From Acidovorax sp. SUPP3334 (GTDB lineage: Bacteria; Pseudomonadota; Gammaproteobacteria; Burkholderiales; Burkholderiaceae_C): a stretch of 64,000 nucleotides of DNA. A program made the position numbers and the translations under genes. Each line of letters begins with the position of its first letter. Within the stretch, counting starts at the first letter, position 1. Location: NCBI RefSeq assembly GCF_030159055.1, contig NZ_BQXQ01000009.1, positions 62,001 through 126,000 of the forward strand, written 5' to 3'. Positions 35,382-44,461 of the stretch are shown piece by piece. The notes under the pieces were generated by a model, which saw only the letters and a program-made list of their open reading frames with translations, was not told the DNA's origin and made no database searches.

Positions 35382-37883
35382 ATGTCCCGATTCCAAGTGA
35401 AGAAAGTCGCCGTGCTCGGCGCGGGCGTGATGGGCGCGCAGATCGCCGCCCACCTCGCCAACGTGAAGGTGCCCGTGGTGCTGTTCGACCTGCCCGCCAG
35501 CACGGCCCCCACGCTCCCCGCTGCGCGTGGTTCGCTGCCCCCCGAGGGGACCGCTTCCGCCTTGGGGCGGCCCGGCGGCGAAGCAGGCCCGAAGAACGGC
35601 ATCGTCGCCAAGGCCATCGACGGCCTGAAGAAATTGAAGCCCGCGCCGCTGGGCGTGGTGGAAGACGCCGCAATGATCGGCCAGGCCAACTACGAAGAGC
35701 ATCTGGAACAGTTGCGCGACTGCGACCTCATCATCGAGGCCATCGCCGAGCGCATGGACTGGAAGCTCGACCTGTACCAGAAGATCGCGCCCTTCATCGC
35801 GCCGCACGCCATCGTGGCGTCGAACACCTCGGGCCTGTCGATCACCAAGCTGTCCGAAGCGCTGCCCGATGCGATCAAGCCGCGCTTTTGCGGCATTCAC
35901 TTCTTCAACCCGCCGCGCTACATGGCGCTGGTGGAGCTGATCGACACGCCCACCACCCAACCCGCCGTGCTCGACCAGCTCGAAGCCTTCGTGACCAGCG
36001 GCCTGGGCAAGGGCGTGGTGCGCGCGCACGACACGCCCAACTTCATCGCCAACCGCGTCGGCATCGCCGGCATGCTGGCCACGATGAAGGAGGTGGAGAA
36101 CTTCGGCCTCACCTTCGACGTGGTCGATGACCTCACCGGCAAGAAGCTGGGCCGCGCCAGCAGCGGCACCTTCCGCACCGCCGACGTCGTGGGGCTGGAC
36201 ACGATGGCCCACGTCATGAAGACGCTGCAGGACAACCTGACGGAAGAAACGGACCCGTTCTACGGCAGCTTCGGCACGCCCGAGGTGCTGAACAAGCTGA
36301 TCGAATTGAAGCAACTGGGCCAGAAATCGAAGGCCGGTTTCTACAAGAAGGTGGGCCGCGACATCCTGCGGTTCGACCTGGAGCGCGGCGAGTACGTGCC
36401 CGGCGGCCAGAAGGCCGACGAGGTGTATGCCCGCATGCTGAAGCGTCCCGCGGCCGAGCGCTTGAAGCTGCTGCGCAACGCCGAAGGCGCTCAGGGCCAG
36501 TTCCTCTGGGCCATCTTGCGCAACAGCTTTCACTATGCCGCCGTGCACCTTTCCTCCATCGCCGACAACGCGCGCGACGTGGACCAGGCCATGCGCTGGG
36601 GCTTCGGCATGAAGCAGGGCCCCTTTGAGCTGTGGCAGGAAGCCGGCTGGCTCGACGTGGCGAAGATGATCCAGGAAGACATCGACGCCGGCAAGGCGTT
36701 GAGCAAGGCGCCGCTGCCGGAGTGGGTCTTCAAGGGCCCGGTGGCCGATGCGGGCGGCGTGCACACGGCCGAAGGTTCGTGGAGCGCATCGCAGCAGCGC
36801 TTCGTGCCGCGCCGGCATCTGCCCGTGTACGAGCGCCAGCACTTTCCCGAAAAGCTGCTGGGCGAGAACTTGCCCGACTGGCGCACGGCCGGCACGACCA
36901 TCAGCGAATCCGACGCGCTGCGCACCTGGACCCTCGACAAGGAAGGCGGCGCTTCCGGCAGCCGCGTTCTCATCGCCAGCATCCAGAGCAAGATGCACGC
37001 GATCAGCCCCGACGTGATGGATGGCCTCATCGAGGCCATCGACACCGCTGAGCGCGAATACGACGCGCTGGTGATCTGGTCGGGCGATGGTCCCTTCAGC
37101 GTGGGCGCCGACCTGGCCGCCACCATGCCTGCGTTCGTCGTGGCCGGCATCTCGGCCATCGAAAGCGTGGAACAGGAGCTGCAGAACCTGATGCTGCGCC
37201 TGCGCTACGCCCAGGTGCCCGTCGTCTCCGCCATCCACGGCATGGCGCTGGGCGGCGGCTGCGAGCTGGCCGTGTATTCGGCCCGCCGCGTGGCGCACAT
37301 GGAGAGCTACATCGGCCTGGTGGAAGTGGGCGTGGGCCTGGTGCCGGGCGCGGGCGGCCTGACCTACATCGCCCGCCGTGCGGCCGAGAACGCTGCCGCA
37401 TCCACTGGCAAAGACCTGTTGCCCTTCCTGACCGAAGGCTTCACCGCGGCGGCCATGGCCAAGGTGGGCACCAGCGCGCAGGAATCGAAGAAGCTCGGCT
37501 ACCTGCTGGACAGCGACATCGTCGTGCCGCACAAGGACGAGGTGCTGTTCGTCGCGCTGAACGAGGCGAAGGCCATGGCGGCCAGCGGCTGGCGCGCGCC
37601 GAACAAGCGGCTGTTCCCGGTGGCGGGGCGCAGCGGCACCGCCACCATCCGGGGCTCGCTGGTGAACATGCGCGACGGGGGCTTCATCAGCTACCACGAC
37701 CAGCACATCGCCACGCTGATCGCCGAGATCGTGTGCGGCGGCGACGTGGACGCGGGCACGCTGGTGAGCGAGGAATACCTGATGGCGCTGGAGCGCAAGG
37801 CCTTCTGCGCGCTCATCCAGCACCCCAAGTCGCAGGAACGCATCCTCGGCATGCTGTCCACCGGCAAGCCGGTGCGCAACTGA
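35382..37883 (+). CDS. FadN-like 3-hydroxyacyl-CoA dehydrogenase / enoyl-CoA hydratase fusion
   Basis: 833 residues. N-terminal NAD-binding domain (VAVLGAGVMGAQIAAHLA at 9-26), dehydrogenase core with FCGIHFFNPPRYM, a second dehydrogenase C-domain repeat, then an enoyl-CoA hydratase domain at about 520-750 (FSVGADLAATM, SAIHGMALGGGCELAVYSARR). Domain order is that of FadN, not FadB. Residues about 40-68 (Pro/Gly/Ser-rich) follow the NAD-binding Asp36 directly and are encoded by a GC-rich repeat; the expected sequence resumes at GPKNGIVAKAI. Carries out hydration and oxidation steps with the thiolase encoded two genes on. Confidence 0.93.
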   Translation: MSRFQVKKVAVLGAGVMGAQIAAHLANVKVPVVLFDLPASTAPTLPAARGSLPPEGTASALGRPGGEAGPKNGIVAKAIDGLKKLKPAPLGVVEDAAMIGQANYEEHLEQLRDCDLIIEAIAERMDWKLDLYQKIAPFIAPHAIVASNTSGLSITKLSEALPDAIKPRFCGIHFFNPPRYMALVELIDTPTTQPAVLDQLEAFVTSGLGKGVVRAHDTPNFIANRVGIAGMLATMKEVENFGLTFDVVDDLTGKKLGRASSGTFRTADVVGLDTMAHVMKTLQDNLTEETDPFYGSFGTPEVLNKLIELKQLGQKSKAGFYKKVGRDILRFDLERGEYVPGGQKADEVYARMLKRPAAERLKLLRNAEGAQGQFLWAILRNSFHYAAVHLSSIADNARDVDQAMRWGFGMKQGPFELWQEAGWLDVAKMIQEDIDAGKALSKAPLPEWVFKGPVADAGGVHTAEGSWSASQQRFVPRRHLPVYERQHFPEKLLGENLPDWRTAGTTISESDALRTWTLDKEGGASGSRVLIASIQSKMHAISPDVMDGLIEAIDTAEREYDALVIWSGDGPFSVGADLAATMPAFVVAGISAIESVEQELQNLMLRLRYAQVPVVSAIHGMALGGGCELAVYSARRVAHMESYIGLVEVGVGLVPGAGGLTYIARRAAENAAASTGKDLLPFLTEGFTAAAMAKVGTSAQESKKLGYLLDSDIVVPHKDEVLFVALNEAKAMAASGWRAPNKRLFPVAGRSGTATIRGSLVNMRDGGFISYHDQHIATLIAEIVCGGDVDAGTLVSEEYLMALERKAFCALIQHPKSQERILGMLSTGKPVRN
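35506..35577 (+). repeat. GC-rich palindromic block inside the FadN-like gene
   Basis: Begins CCCCCACGCTCCCC, contains CCCCCCGAGGGG and ends CTTGGGGCGGCCCGGCGG. From memory, similar blocks are widely dispersed between genes in Acidovorax and relatives; only one copy is in this window, so that part cannot be confirmed here. It encodes a 29-residue low-complexity insertion in an otherwise conserved Rossmann fold. Confidence 0.6.
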
Positions 37884-37907
37884 TCGAGTGCCGGTTTGAG
37901 CCACCCC

Positions 37908-38429
37908 ATGACCGCACCTGCCGCTTCGGCGTTTCCGCCCAACCGCATGCAGCTTCAGCTGGAGCAACTGGACGACGTGCCGAAGTTCCTGCGCCCCTGG
38001 GTCCGCAACCTGGTGCTGCGCCGCGCCGTGCCCTTCGCCCGCACCGCGCGGGTGGAGTTCATCGAGATGTCGCCCCACCGCGTGGAAGTGCGCCTGCCCA
38101 ACGAACACCGCGTGCAGAACCACATCGGCGGCATCCATGCGTCGGCCATGAACCTGCTGGCCGAAATGGCCACGGGCATGGTGATCGGCTTGAACGTGCG
38201 CGATGACTGCCTGCCGCTCGCCAAGGACCTGAAGATGGCCTTTCGCAAGCGCGCCACGGGCGCCATGCGCGCGGTGGCCGTGCTGAGCGATGCACAACGC
38301 GAGCACTTGCGTGACAACGACAAGGGCGAGATGCAGGTGCAGGTCACCGTGACGGACGAAACCGGCATCGAACCCGTGGAATGCGAATTCACCTGGGCCT
38401 GGATTCCGTCCACCCGCCCCGCCAAATAA
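37908..38429 (+). CDS. Hotdog-fold DUF4442 protein (thioesterase-like)
   Basis: 173 residues. HIGGIHASAMNLLAEMATGMVIG is the hotdog helix region of DUF4442/PaaI-like proteins, and VEFIEMSPHRVEVRLP the preceding strand pair. Likely an acyl-CoA thioesterase or binding protein serving the beta-oxidation operon. The ATG at 37908 is used rather than the TTG 12 bp upstream. The stop codon is the first element of a 12-bp tandem repeat. Confidence 0.8.
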   Translation: MTAPAASAFPPNRMQLQLEQLDDVPKFLRPWVRNLVLRRAVPFARTARVEFIEMSPHRVEVRLPNEHRVQNHIGGIHASAMNLLAEMATGMVIGLNVRDDCLPLAKDLKMAFRKRATGAMRAVAVLSDAQREHLRDNDKGEMQVQVTVTDETGIEPVECEFTWAWIPSTRPAK

Positions 38430-38464
38430 CTGACCGATTGACTGACCGATCGCTTGATCGATTG
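38429..38464 (+). repeat. Three 12-bp tandem repeats between operon genes
   Basis: Units ACTGACCGATTG, ACTGACCGATCG and CTTGATCGATTG run head to tail from the last base of the DUF4442 stop codon to just before the AAGGAG of the thiolase gene. The first two units differ at one position. Confidence 0.75.
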
Positions 38465-38478
38465 AAGGAGCCTTCTCC

Positions 38479-39678
38479 ATGGCAAAACAAATGCAGGACG
38501 CCTACATCGTCGCCGCCACCCGCACGCCCATCGGCAAGTCGCACCGCGGCTATTTCCGCAATACCCGCCCCGATGACCTGCTGGCCACCACGCTGAAGGC
38601 CGCGCTGGCGCAGGTGCCCGGGCTGGACCCGGCGTCCATCGAAGACATCATCTGCGGCTGCGCCATTCCCGAAGGCGCGCAAGGCCTGAACGTTGCGCGC
38701 ATCGGCGCCGTGCTGGCGGGCCTGCCCACCAGCGTGGGCGGCATCACCGTGAACCGGTTCTGCGCGTCCGGCCTGTCGGCCGTGCAGATGGCGGCCGACC
38801 GCATCCGCGTGGGCGAGGCCGACGTGATGATCGCCGCCGGCGTGGAGAGCATGAGCATGGTCCCGATGATGGGCAACACGCCGTCGCTGTCGCCCAGCAT
38901 CTTCGCCCAGGACGGCGACGTGGGCATCGCCTACGGCATGGGTCTCACGGCCGAGAAGGTCGCGCAGCAGTGGAAGGTCTCGCGGGAAGACCAGGACGCC
39001 TTCGCGCTGCAGTCGCACCAGAAGGCCCTGGCCGCGCAGCAGGCCGGTGAGTTCACCGACGAGATCACGCCCATCGAAGTGACCGACCGCACGGCGAACC
39101 TGGAGACCGGCGAGAGCATCGCCAAGACCCGCACCGTCACGCTCGACGAGGGCGCGCGGCCCGAGACCAGCCTGGAAGGCCTGGCCAAGCTCAAGACGGT
39201 GTTCGCCGCGCGCGGGTCCGTCACGGCCGGCAACAGCTCGCAGACCAGCGACGGCGCGGGCGCATTGATCCTGGCCAGCGAAGCCGCCGTGAAGCGCTTC
39301 GGCCTCACGCCGCTGGCCCGCTTCGTGAGCTTTGCCAGCAAGGGCGTGCCGCCCAGCATCATGGGCATCGGGCCCATCGAGGCCATTCCCGCCGCGCTTC
39401 GCTATGCGGGCTTGAAGCACGAAGACATCGACTGGTTCGAGCTGAACGAAGCCTTCGCCGCGCAGTCGCTGGCCGTGGTGCGGCAATTGGGGCTGGACCC
39501 GTCCAAGGTGAACCCCATGGGCGGCGCCATCGCCCTGGGCCACCCGCTGGGCGCCACGGGCGCCATCCGCGCGGCCACGGTGGTGCATGCCCTGCGCCGC
39601 AAGAACCTCAAGTACGGCATGGTGACCATGTGCGTGGGCATGGGGCAGGGGGCCGCAGGCATCTTCGAACGCGTCTGA
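38479..39678 (+). CDS. fadA: Acetyl-CoA acyltransferase (thiolase)
   Basis: 399 residues. Thiolytic cleavage of 3-ketoacyl-CoA at the end of each beta-oxidation cycle. Active-site residues visible: C95 in NRFCASGLSAV, H355 in ALGHPLGATGA and C385 in CVGMGQGAAG. Preceded by AAGGAG 9 bp before the ATG. Partner of the FadN-like fusion protein. Confidence 0.96.
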   Translation: MAKQMQDAYIVAATRTPIGKSHRGYFRNTRPDDLLATTLKAALAQVPGLDPASIEDIICGCAIPEGAQGLNVARIGAVLAGLPTSVGGITVNRFCASGLSAVQMAADRIRVGEADVMIAAGVESMSMVPMMGNTPSLSPSIFAQDGDVGIAYGMGLTAEKVAQQWKVSREDQDAFALQSHQKALAAQQAGEFTDEITPIEVTDRTANLETGESIAKTRTVTLDEGARPETSLEGLAKLKTVFAARGSVTAGNSSQTSDGAGALILASEAAVKRFGLTPLARFVSFASKGVPPSIMGIGPIEAIPAALRYAGLKHEDIDWFELNEAFAAQSLAVVRQLGLDPSKVNPMGGAIALGHPLGATGAIRAATVVHALRRKNLKYGMVTMCVGMGQGAAGIFERV

Positions 39679-39745
39679 CCCGAGGCCGCCCGGGCGTCGC
39701 GGGCATGACCGCGCGGCCGGGCCTTTCGCGGCACACTCGCACCCC

Positions 39746-40573
39746 ATGACCTCCGAAATCCACCCGCTGGACGACGCGCTCGCGCTGCAGCCGGCCGGCC
39801 CCGGCCAGTTCACCGGCCGCACCACGCCTGCCTACTGGAACATGGTCGGCCCGTTCGGCGGGGCCACCGCCGCCACGCTGCTGCAGGCCCTCATGCAGCA
39901 CCCCGACCGCCTGGGCGAGCCCCTTTCGCTCACCGTCAATTACGCGGGTGCGGTGGCCGAAGGCCCCTTCACCGTGCATGCCACGCCCGTGCGCACCAAC
40001 CGGTCCACGCAGCACTGGACGCTGTCCATCGTGCAGCCATACACCGAAGGAGCGCCGGCCGTCACCACCATCGGCACGGCCGTCACGGCCGCACGCCGCG
40101 AAACCTGGAGCCAGACCGATACGCCCATGCCCCAGGCGCCCCATCCGGACACGCTGGATGCCCCGCCCAAAGGGCTGGGCGTCGCATGGCTCGACCGGTA
40201 TGAACTGCGCGCGGTGGCTGGCAGCCTGCCGCAGCAGTGGGACGGCAGCGGCGACAGCAGCCTCACGCAGTTGTGGATGCGCGATGCGCCAGCCCGCCCC
40301 CTCGACTTCTGCGCGCTGGCGGGGTTGGCCGATGTGTTCTTTCCGCGGGTATGGCTGCGCCGTGCCCATCGGGTGCCTGCAGGAACGGTGTCGCTGACGG
40401 TGTATTTCCATGCCGGCAGCGCACAGTTGGCGGCCACTGGCACCGGTTTTCTACTGGGCCAGGCGCGTGCGCAGGAATTTCGCAACGGCTTTTTCGACCA
40501 GACTGCGCAGTTGTGGAACGAGGCCGGCACCATGCTGGCCAGCAGCCACCAGATCGTTTATTACAAGGAATGA
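39746..40573 (+). CDS. Acyl-CoA thioesterase (double hotdog, TesB-like)
   Basis: 275 residues. Two hotdog halves: YWNMVGPFGGATAATLLQAL in the N-terminal half and SSLTQLWMRDAPARPLDFCALAGLADVFFPRVWL in the C-terminal half. Such proteins hydrolyse acyl-CoA to free acid and CoA. It lies 67 bp after the thiolase gene in the same orientation. Confidence 0.87.
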   Translation: MTSEIHPLDDALALQPAGPGQFTGRTTPAYWNMVGPFGGATAATLLQALMQHPDRLGEPLSLTVNYAGAVAEGPFTVHATPVRTNRSTQHWTLSIVQPYTEGAPAVTTIGTAVTAARRETWSQTDTPMPQAPHPDTLDAPPKGLGVAWLDRYELRAVAGSLPQQWDGSGDSSLTQLWMRDAPARPLDFCALAGLADVFFPRVWLRRAHRVPAGTVSLTVYFHAGSAQLAATGTGFLLGQARAQEFRNGFFDQTAQLWNEAGTMLASSHQIVYYKE

Positions 40574-40649
40574 GGCGCACCGTTCAGCCCGTGCGCCCCG
40601 CTTTCTTGATCCCTCCCCGACTCTGATTTCCATGGCAGGAGTTTTTCCC

Positions 40650-41429
40650 ATGACCGACACCGCGACCCAGGACATCCTCGTGCACACCGAATCCGGTGTG
40701 ACCACCATCACTTTCAACCGCGTGGAAAAGAAGAACTCCATCACCACCGCGATGTACGCCGCGCTGGCGGATGCGCTGGAAGCGGCCGCTGCCGATGGCT
40801 CTGTGCGGGTCGTCGTGCTGCAGGGCGATGTGGCCATCTTCAGTGCCGGCAACGACATCGGAGATTTCTTGAACAAGCCGCCATCCACCCAGGATTCGCC
40901 GGTGTTCCGCTTTCTGCGCGGCATCGCCACGTTTCCGAAGCCGGTGGTGGCCGCAGTCTGCGGGCCAGCCGTGGGCATCGGCACGACGATGCTCTTTCAT
41001 TGCGACCTGGTCTATGCCGGGGACAACGCCGCGTTTTCGATGCCCTTCGTCAACCTGGGACTGTGCCCCGAGGCCGCATCCAGCCTGCTCGTTCCGCAGA
41101 TGATGGGTTACCACCGCGCCGCCGAAGCGCTGTTGCTGGGCGAGCCTTTCATGGCCGAAGCCGCACTGGAAGTCGGACTGGTCAACCGCGTGGTGCCCCC
41201 CACGGAGTGCAACATGGTGGCGCAGACCCAGGCGCGCAAGCTGGCTGGCAAGCCGTTGTCCGCCCTCATCGAAACCAAGCGCCTCATGAAGAAAGGCCAG
41301 ACCGCCGCCGTGCTGGAGCGCATGGCGGAGGAGGGCGCGAGCTTCGGACGCATGCTGCAGGAGCCAGCAGCGCGGGAGTCATTCAGCGCTTTCGTCGAAA
41401 AGCGCCGTCCGGATTTCAGCGCGGTCTAG
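40650..41429 (+). CDS. Enoyl-CoA hydratase/isomerase family protein
   Basis: 259 residues, crotonase fold. IFSAGNDIGDFL forms the first oxyanion-hole region and VCGPAVGIGTTMLFHCDLVYA the second; VNLGLCPEAASSLL and EVGLVNRVV are typical. A charged residue pattern differing from classical hydratases makes isomerase activity possible. The ATG at 40650 is chosen because AGGAG lies 8 bp upstream; an in-frame ATG at 40632 is the alternative. Last gene of the beta-oxidation operon. Confidence 0.92.
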   Translation: MTDTATQDILVHTESGVTTITFNRVEKKNSITTAMYAALADALEAAAADGSVRVVVLQGDVAIFSAGNDIGDFLNKPPSTQDSPVFRFLRGIATFPKPVVAAVCGPAVGIGTTMLFHCDLVYAGDNAAFSMPFVNLGLCPEAASSLLVPQMMGYHRAAEALLLGEPFMAEAALEVGLVNRVVPPTECNMVAQTQARKLAGKPLSALIETKRLMKKGQTAAVLERMAEEGASFGRMLQEPAARESFSAFVEKRRPDFSAV

Positions 41430-41616
41430 CGCGTTCCATGGGGTGAGGGGCGGCATGCAGCCGGCGCTGCGAGCCGCTTGCGTGTTCCATGCGCTTGTGG
41501 AGGTGGGAAAGCTGCCCAGGGTTTTTCAGCGTGGCGGCGCATAACGATAGATACCCATTGCATGAATCTGGCGGTACATTGACCGCTCACCTTCCCTTTC
41601 CTGCAGGACGCTTGCC

Positions 41617-42648
41617 ATGACCTCTCCCAAATCACCCGTGCCAGCTGTTGTGTCCTGTGCGACGTCGCGCCGCGCCTTTGTGCAGTGGGGGGCCGTGCTC
41701 GCCAGCGGCGCGCTGGGTGCCTCGGCATGGGCCCAGGACACCGCAGGACCGGTGCCTCTGGAAGGCGGCACGCTCAAGGTGGTCGTGCCGTATGCGGCCG
41801 GGGGCGCGTCGGACCGCGCGGCGCGGTTGCTGGCCGATGCGCTCGGCCCCCAGCTGGGGGTGCCGGTGGTGGTGGAAAACCGGGTCGGGGCGGGCGGGCG
41901 GTTGGCCATCCAGCAGCTGCACCGGGACAGCTCGGGCCAGAACCAGGTCGTGCTCGCCAATCCCGCCACCATGCTGGTGGCCCCGCTGGTGTTCAAGGAC
42001 AACGGCTACGACCCCGACAAGGACTATGTCGCGCTGTCGCAGATCACGAGCTATTCGTTCGGCCTGGCGGTATCCACCGCAGTGCCGGTCAAGGAATTTG
42101 CCCATCTGCATGCCTGGATGCTGGCCAACCAGGACAAGCTGGCCGCCGGCGTTCCGGCCACCGGCAGCCTGCCGCATTTTTTCTCGCTCATGCTGGCGGA
42201 GAAACTGGCCCTCCAATTGCCCGTGGTGGGCTACCGGGGCTCGGCACCGCTGCTCAACGATCTGATGGGGGGGCATGTGCCGATCGCCGTCGATACGCTG
42301 GACGCGCTGGAGCCCCTGCACAAGGCAGGCAAGCTGCGTATTCTGGCGGTGTCCGGCGAGCAGCGGGCACCCACGCTCCCGACCGTTCCCACCTTCAAGG
42401 AAGCGGGCCTCGGCCTGGCCGCCCAGGGCTGGAACGTGCTCTACGCCCCTGCCTGGCTGCCCGCTCCGAAAGCCCGCCGTATCGCGGACGCAGTGGCCCA
42501 GGTGATGGCCGACCCGGCGCTGCAGGCGCGTTTCGTGGCCGCCGACATGGTGCCTGTCGTCAGCACCCGCGACCAGACCCAGAAGATGCTGACCGCCTAC
42601 AAGGCGCAATGGGCGCCAGTGGTGCGCCATTCGGGTTTTCAGCCTTGA
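41617..42648 (+). CDS. Bug/TctC-family periplasmic solute-binding protein
   Basis: 343 residues. Twin-arginine-like signal (SRRAFVQWG...SAWA|Q, cut near residue 40), then the Bug fold with VVVPYAAGGASDRAARLLAD, VVVENRVGAGG and LPTVPTFKEAG. Binds a carboxylate-type ligand. No tctA/tctB genes are next to it, the common situation for the many orphan Bug proteins of Betaproteobacteria. Confidence 0.92.
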   Translation: MTSPKSPVPAVVSCATSRRAFVQWGAVLASGALGASAWAQDTAGPVPLEGGTLKVVVPYAAGGASDRAARLLADALGPQLGVPVVVENRVGAGGRLAIQQLHRDSSGQNQVVLANPATMLVAPLVFKDNGYDPDKDYVALSQITSYSFGLAVSTAVPVKEFAHLHAWMLANQDKLAAGVPATGSLPHFFSLMLAEKLALQLPVVGYRGSAPLLNDLMGGHVPIAVDTLDALEPLHKAGKLRILAVSGEQRAPTLPTVPTFKEAGLGLAAQGWNVLYAPAWLPAPKARRIADAVAQVMADPALQARFVAADMVPVVSTRDQTQKMLTAYKAQWAPVVRHSGFQP

Positions 42649-42664
42649 ACACCGACCGCATTCA

Positions 42665-43153
42665 ATGAATCCACCGCCTTCTACCGCTTCACCTCCCCCA
42701 TTCGAGCCGGAGTTCATCGCCGGCCTGAAAGACATCTTCGAACAGCGCATCGTCTTCAACCAGTTGCTGGGGCTCAAGGTCACGCACCTGGGGCATTCGC
42801 ATGTGCAAGCGCGCATCGACATGAAGCCCGAGTTGGTGGGCCACTACGCCTACAACCGGGTGCACGGCGGTGTCATCAGCGCGGGGCTCGATGCGATGGG
42901 CGGCCTGGCGGTGATGGCGGCCATCGGCTCGCGCCACATGGACGAGGCGCCCGCGCAGCGCCTGCACCGGTTCGGCAAGCTGGGCACCATCGATTTGCGC
43001 ATCGACTATCTGCGGCCCGGCATCGGGAGCCATTTCACCTTGCGGGCCGAGGTGCTGCGCCTTGGCTCGCGGGTGGCCACGACGCGCATGGAGTTCTTCG
43101 GGCCGGACGGCACGCTCATGTCGGCGGGGGCTGCCGCTTACATCGTGTCGTAA
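42665..43153 (+). CDS. Hotdog-fold thioesterase family protein (YigI/PaaI-like)
   Basis: 162 residues. YNRVHGGVISAGLDAMGGLAVMAAI is the hotdog helix with the HGG motif, followed by TIDLRIDYLRPG. Probably an acyl-CoA thioesterase. It starts 16 bp after the Bug gene, so the two are likely cotranscribed. Confidence 0.85.
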   Translation: MNPPPSTASPPPFEPEFIAGLKDIFEQRIVFNQLLGLKVTHLGHSHVQARIDMKPELVGHYAYNRVHGGVISAGLDAMGGLAVMAAIGSRHMDEAPAQRLHRFGKLGTIDLRIDYLRPGIGSHFTLRAEVLRLGSRVATTRMEFFGPDGTLMSAGAAAYIVS

Positions 43154-43303
43154 TTCCTTCCTACGAAAGGTCGCGGCGATGTATGTCGCTGCAAGGCATG
43201 CAAGTGCATGCAACGATAGAATGGTTTGGTTACCAATCTTGCGTAACGCGGGGAGTTTTCGTGGAACGCTGCTTCTAGCATGGCCTTTTTTCAAGGAGAT
43301 CTG

Positions 43304-43888
43304 ATGGCCGTGCAAAACCCTTTCTTCGGCAAGCGTGAACCCGACGCGTTCCAGCCTCGCCCTTCTTCCGTCCTCGGTGGCGCTTCTTCCGTGGTCCCTG
43401 GCGGTACGAGCACCGCTGCCACGACCCCTTCGGCGTCCAAACCTGCGTCTTCAGCGACCGCGACGACCAGTGCAGTGGCCGACGGCGTGGGCAGCAAGCT
43501 GACGGTGGGCCCGAACATCAAGCTCAAGGGGGTGGAGATCACCGATTGCGACACGCTGGTGGTCGAAGGCACGGTCGAAGCCACCATGGATTCCCGCGTG
43601 ATCCACATCGCCGAGCAGGGCGCTTTCCGGGGCTCCGCCGAGATCGACATCGCCGAGATCCACGGCGAGTTCGACGGCACCCTGACCGTGCGTGAAAAGC
43701 TCGTCATCTACAGCACGGGCAAGGTGACCGGAAAGATCCGCTACGGCAAGGTGGTGATCGAAGAGGGCGGCCAACTGGCCGGTGAAATCTTCGCCGGTAC
43801 GTCCACCGCAGCGCCACGCTCCAATAACGCATCGAACCCCAACAGCCTGAACGCGCGCAACGAAGTGCCCGCGCTCGCGGCGGCCTGA
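43304..43888 (+). CDS. Bactofilin
   Basis: 194 residues. The DUF583 beta-helix core spans about 60-165 (LTVGPNIKLKGVEITDCDTLVVEGTVE split over several rungs, GKIRYGKVVIEEGGQLAGEI); low-complexity Ser/Thr/Ala tails lie on both sides, as usual. Bactofilins polymerise without nucleotide into membrane-linked filaments that scaffold wall or surface enzymes. The ATG at 43304 has AAGGAG 5 bp upstream, preferred to an earlier in-frame start. Confidence 0.92.
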   Translation: MAVQNPFFGKREPDAFQPRPSSVLGGASSVVPGGTSTAATTPSASKPASSATATTSAVADGVGSKLTVGPNIKLKGVEITDCDTLVVEGTVEATMDSRVIHIAEQGAFRGSAEIDIAEIHGEFDGTLTVREKLVIYSTGKVTGKIRYGKVVIEEGGQLAGEIFAGTSTAAPRSNNASNPNSLNARNEVPALAAA

Positions 43889-43944
43889 TCGGCCGGCAAG
43901 CGATTCATCGGCCCTTGGCTTGTGGTGCCGGGGCCACGCCCACG

Positions 43945-43974
43945 GCCCCGCCGCGTACGGCCACGCGGCGGGGC
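43945..43974. terminator. GC-rich hairpin between convergent genes
   Basis: Arms GCCCCGCCGCGT and ACGCGGCGGGGC (12 bp) around ACGGCC, between the bactofilin stop (43888) and the opposing thioesterase stop (43983). No U-tract, so likely a weak or Rho-assisted end or an RNA 3' stabiliser. Confidence 0.5.
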
Positions 43975-43982
43975 TGGCGTGT

Positions 43983-44420
43983 TCAGGAGGGCGTGGTGCC
44001 GCCGGGCGCGTCGGCCACCGGCAACGGACGGGGCCTGCCCGCGGCGTCGATGGCCACATAGGTCAACCGCGCTTCCGTCACCTTCATATATCGGCCCTGC
44101 GCTGAAAAGCGCTCCGCATACACCTCGACTTCGACGGTGACTGAGGTGCGCCCGGTGCGGGTGACAGCCGAAAAGAACGAAAGAATATCGCCCACGCGCA
44201 CGGGCTGCTTGAACACGAATTCATTCACCGCCACGGTCGCCATGCGCCCCTGCACGTAGCGCGCCGGCAAGACGGATCCCGCCAGATCCACCTGGGCCAT
44301 GACCCATCCGCCGAAGATGTCGCCGTTGGCATTGCAGTCGGCCGGCATCGGAATCACCTTGAGTACCAGCTCCTTGTCGGTGGGCAACTCGGTGAGGGCA
44401 GCGCTGGGAAGAGCGGTCAT
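43983..44420 (-). CDS. YciA-like acyl-CoA thioesterase
   Basis: 145 residues. Single hotdog domain with NANGDIFGGWVMAQVDLAG, ATVAVNEFVFKQPVRVGD and YVAIDAAGRPRPLP, which together fit the YciA/acyl-CoA hydrolase family. Start taken at MTALPSAALTELPT (44420); a longer upstream frame would overlap the divergent ABC gene promoter. Divergent from the Atm1-like gene with 41 bp between starts. Confidence 0.92.
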   Translation of the reverse strand: MTALPSAALTELPTDKELVLKVIPMPADCNANGDIFGGWVMAQVDLAGSVLPARYVQGRMATVAVNEFVFKQPVRVGDILSFFSAVTRTGRTSVTVEVEVYAERFSAQGRYMKVTEARLTYVAIDAAGRPRPLPVADAPGGTTPS

Positions 44421-44461
44421 GGGCACAATCTCGGTAAAAACAACAACCGGAATTGTCCCCC

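Noticed and set aside
38429-38464. Short repeats as a CRISPR array
   Set aside because: Units are only 12 bp, directly adjacent, without spacers and without cas genes nearby.
35343-38480. A 1045-codon open frame on the minus strand over the FadN-like gene
   Set aside because: Antisense shadow caused by G/C third positions of the real gene; product composition (His/Gln/Ala-rich) is typical of such shadows.
43191-43222. GCATGCAA direct repeats and TAGAAT as a bactofilin promoter
   Set aside because: The -10-like hexamer has no -35 partner, and the direct repeat is short enough to occur by chance.
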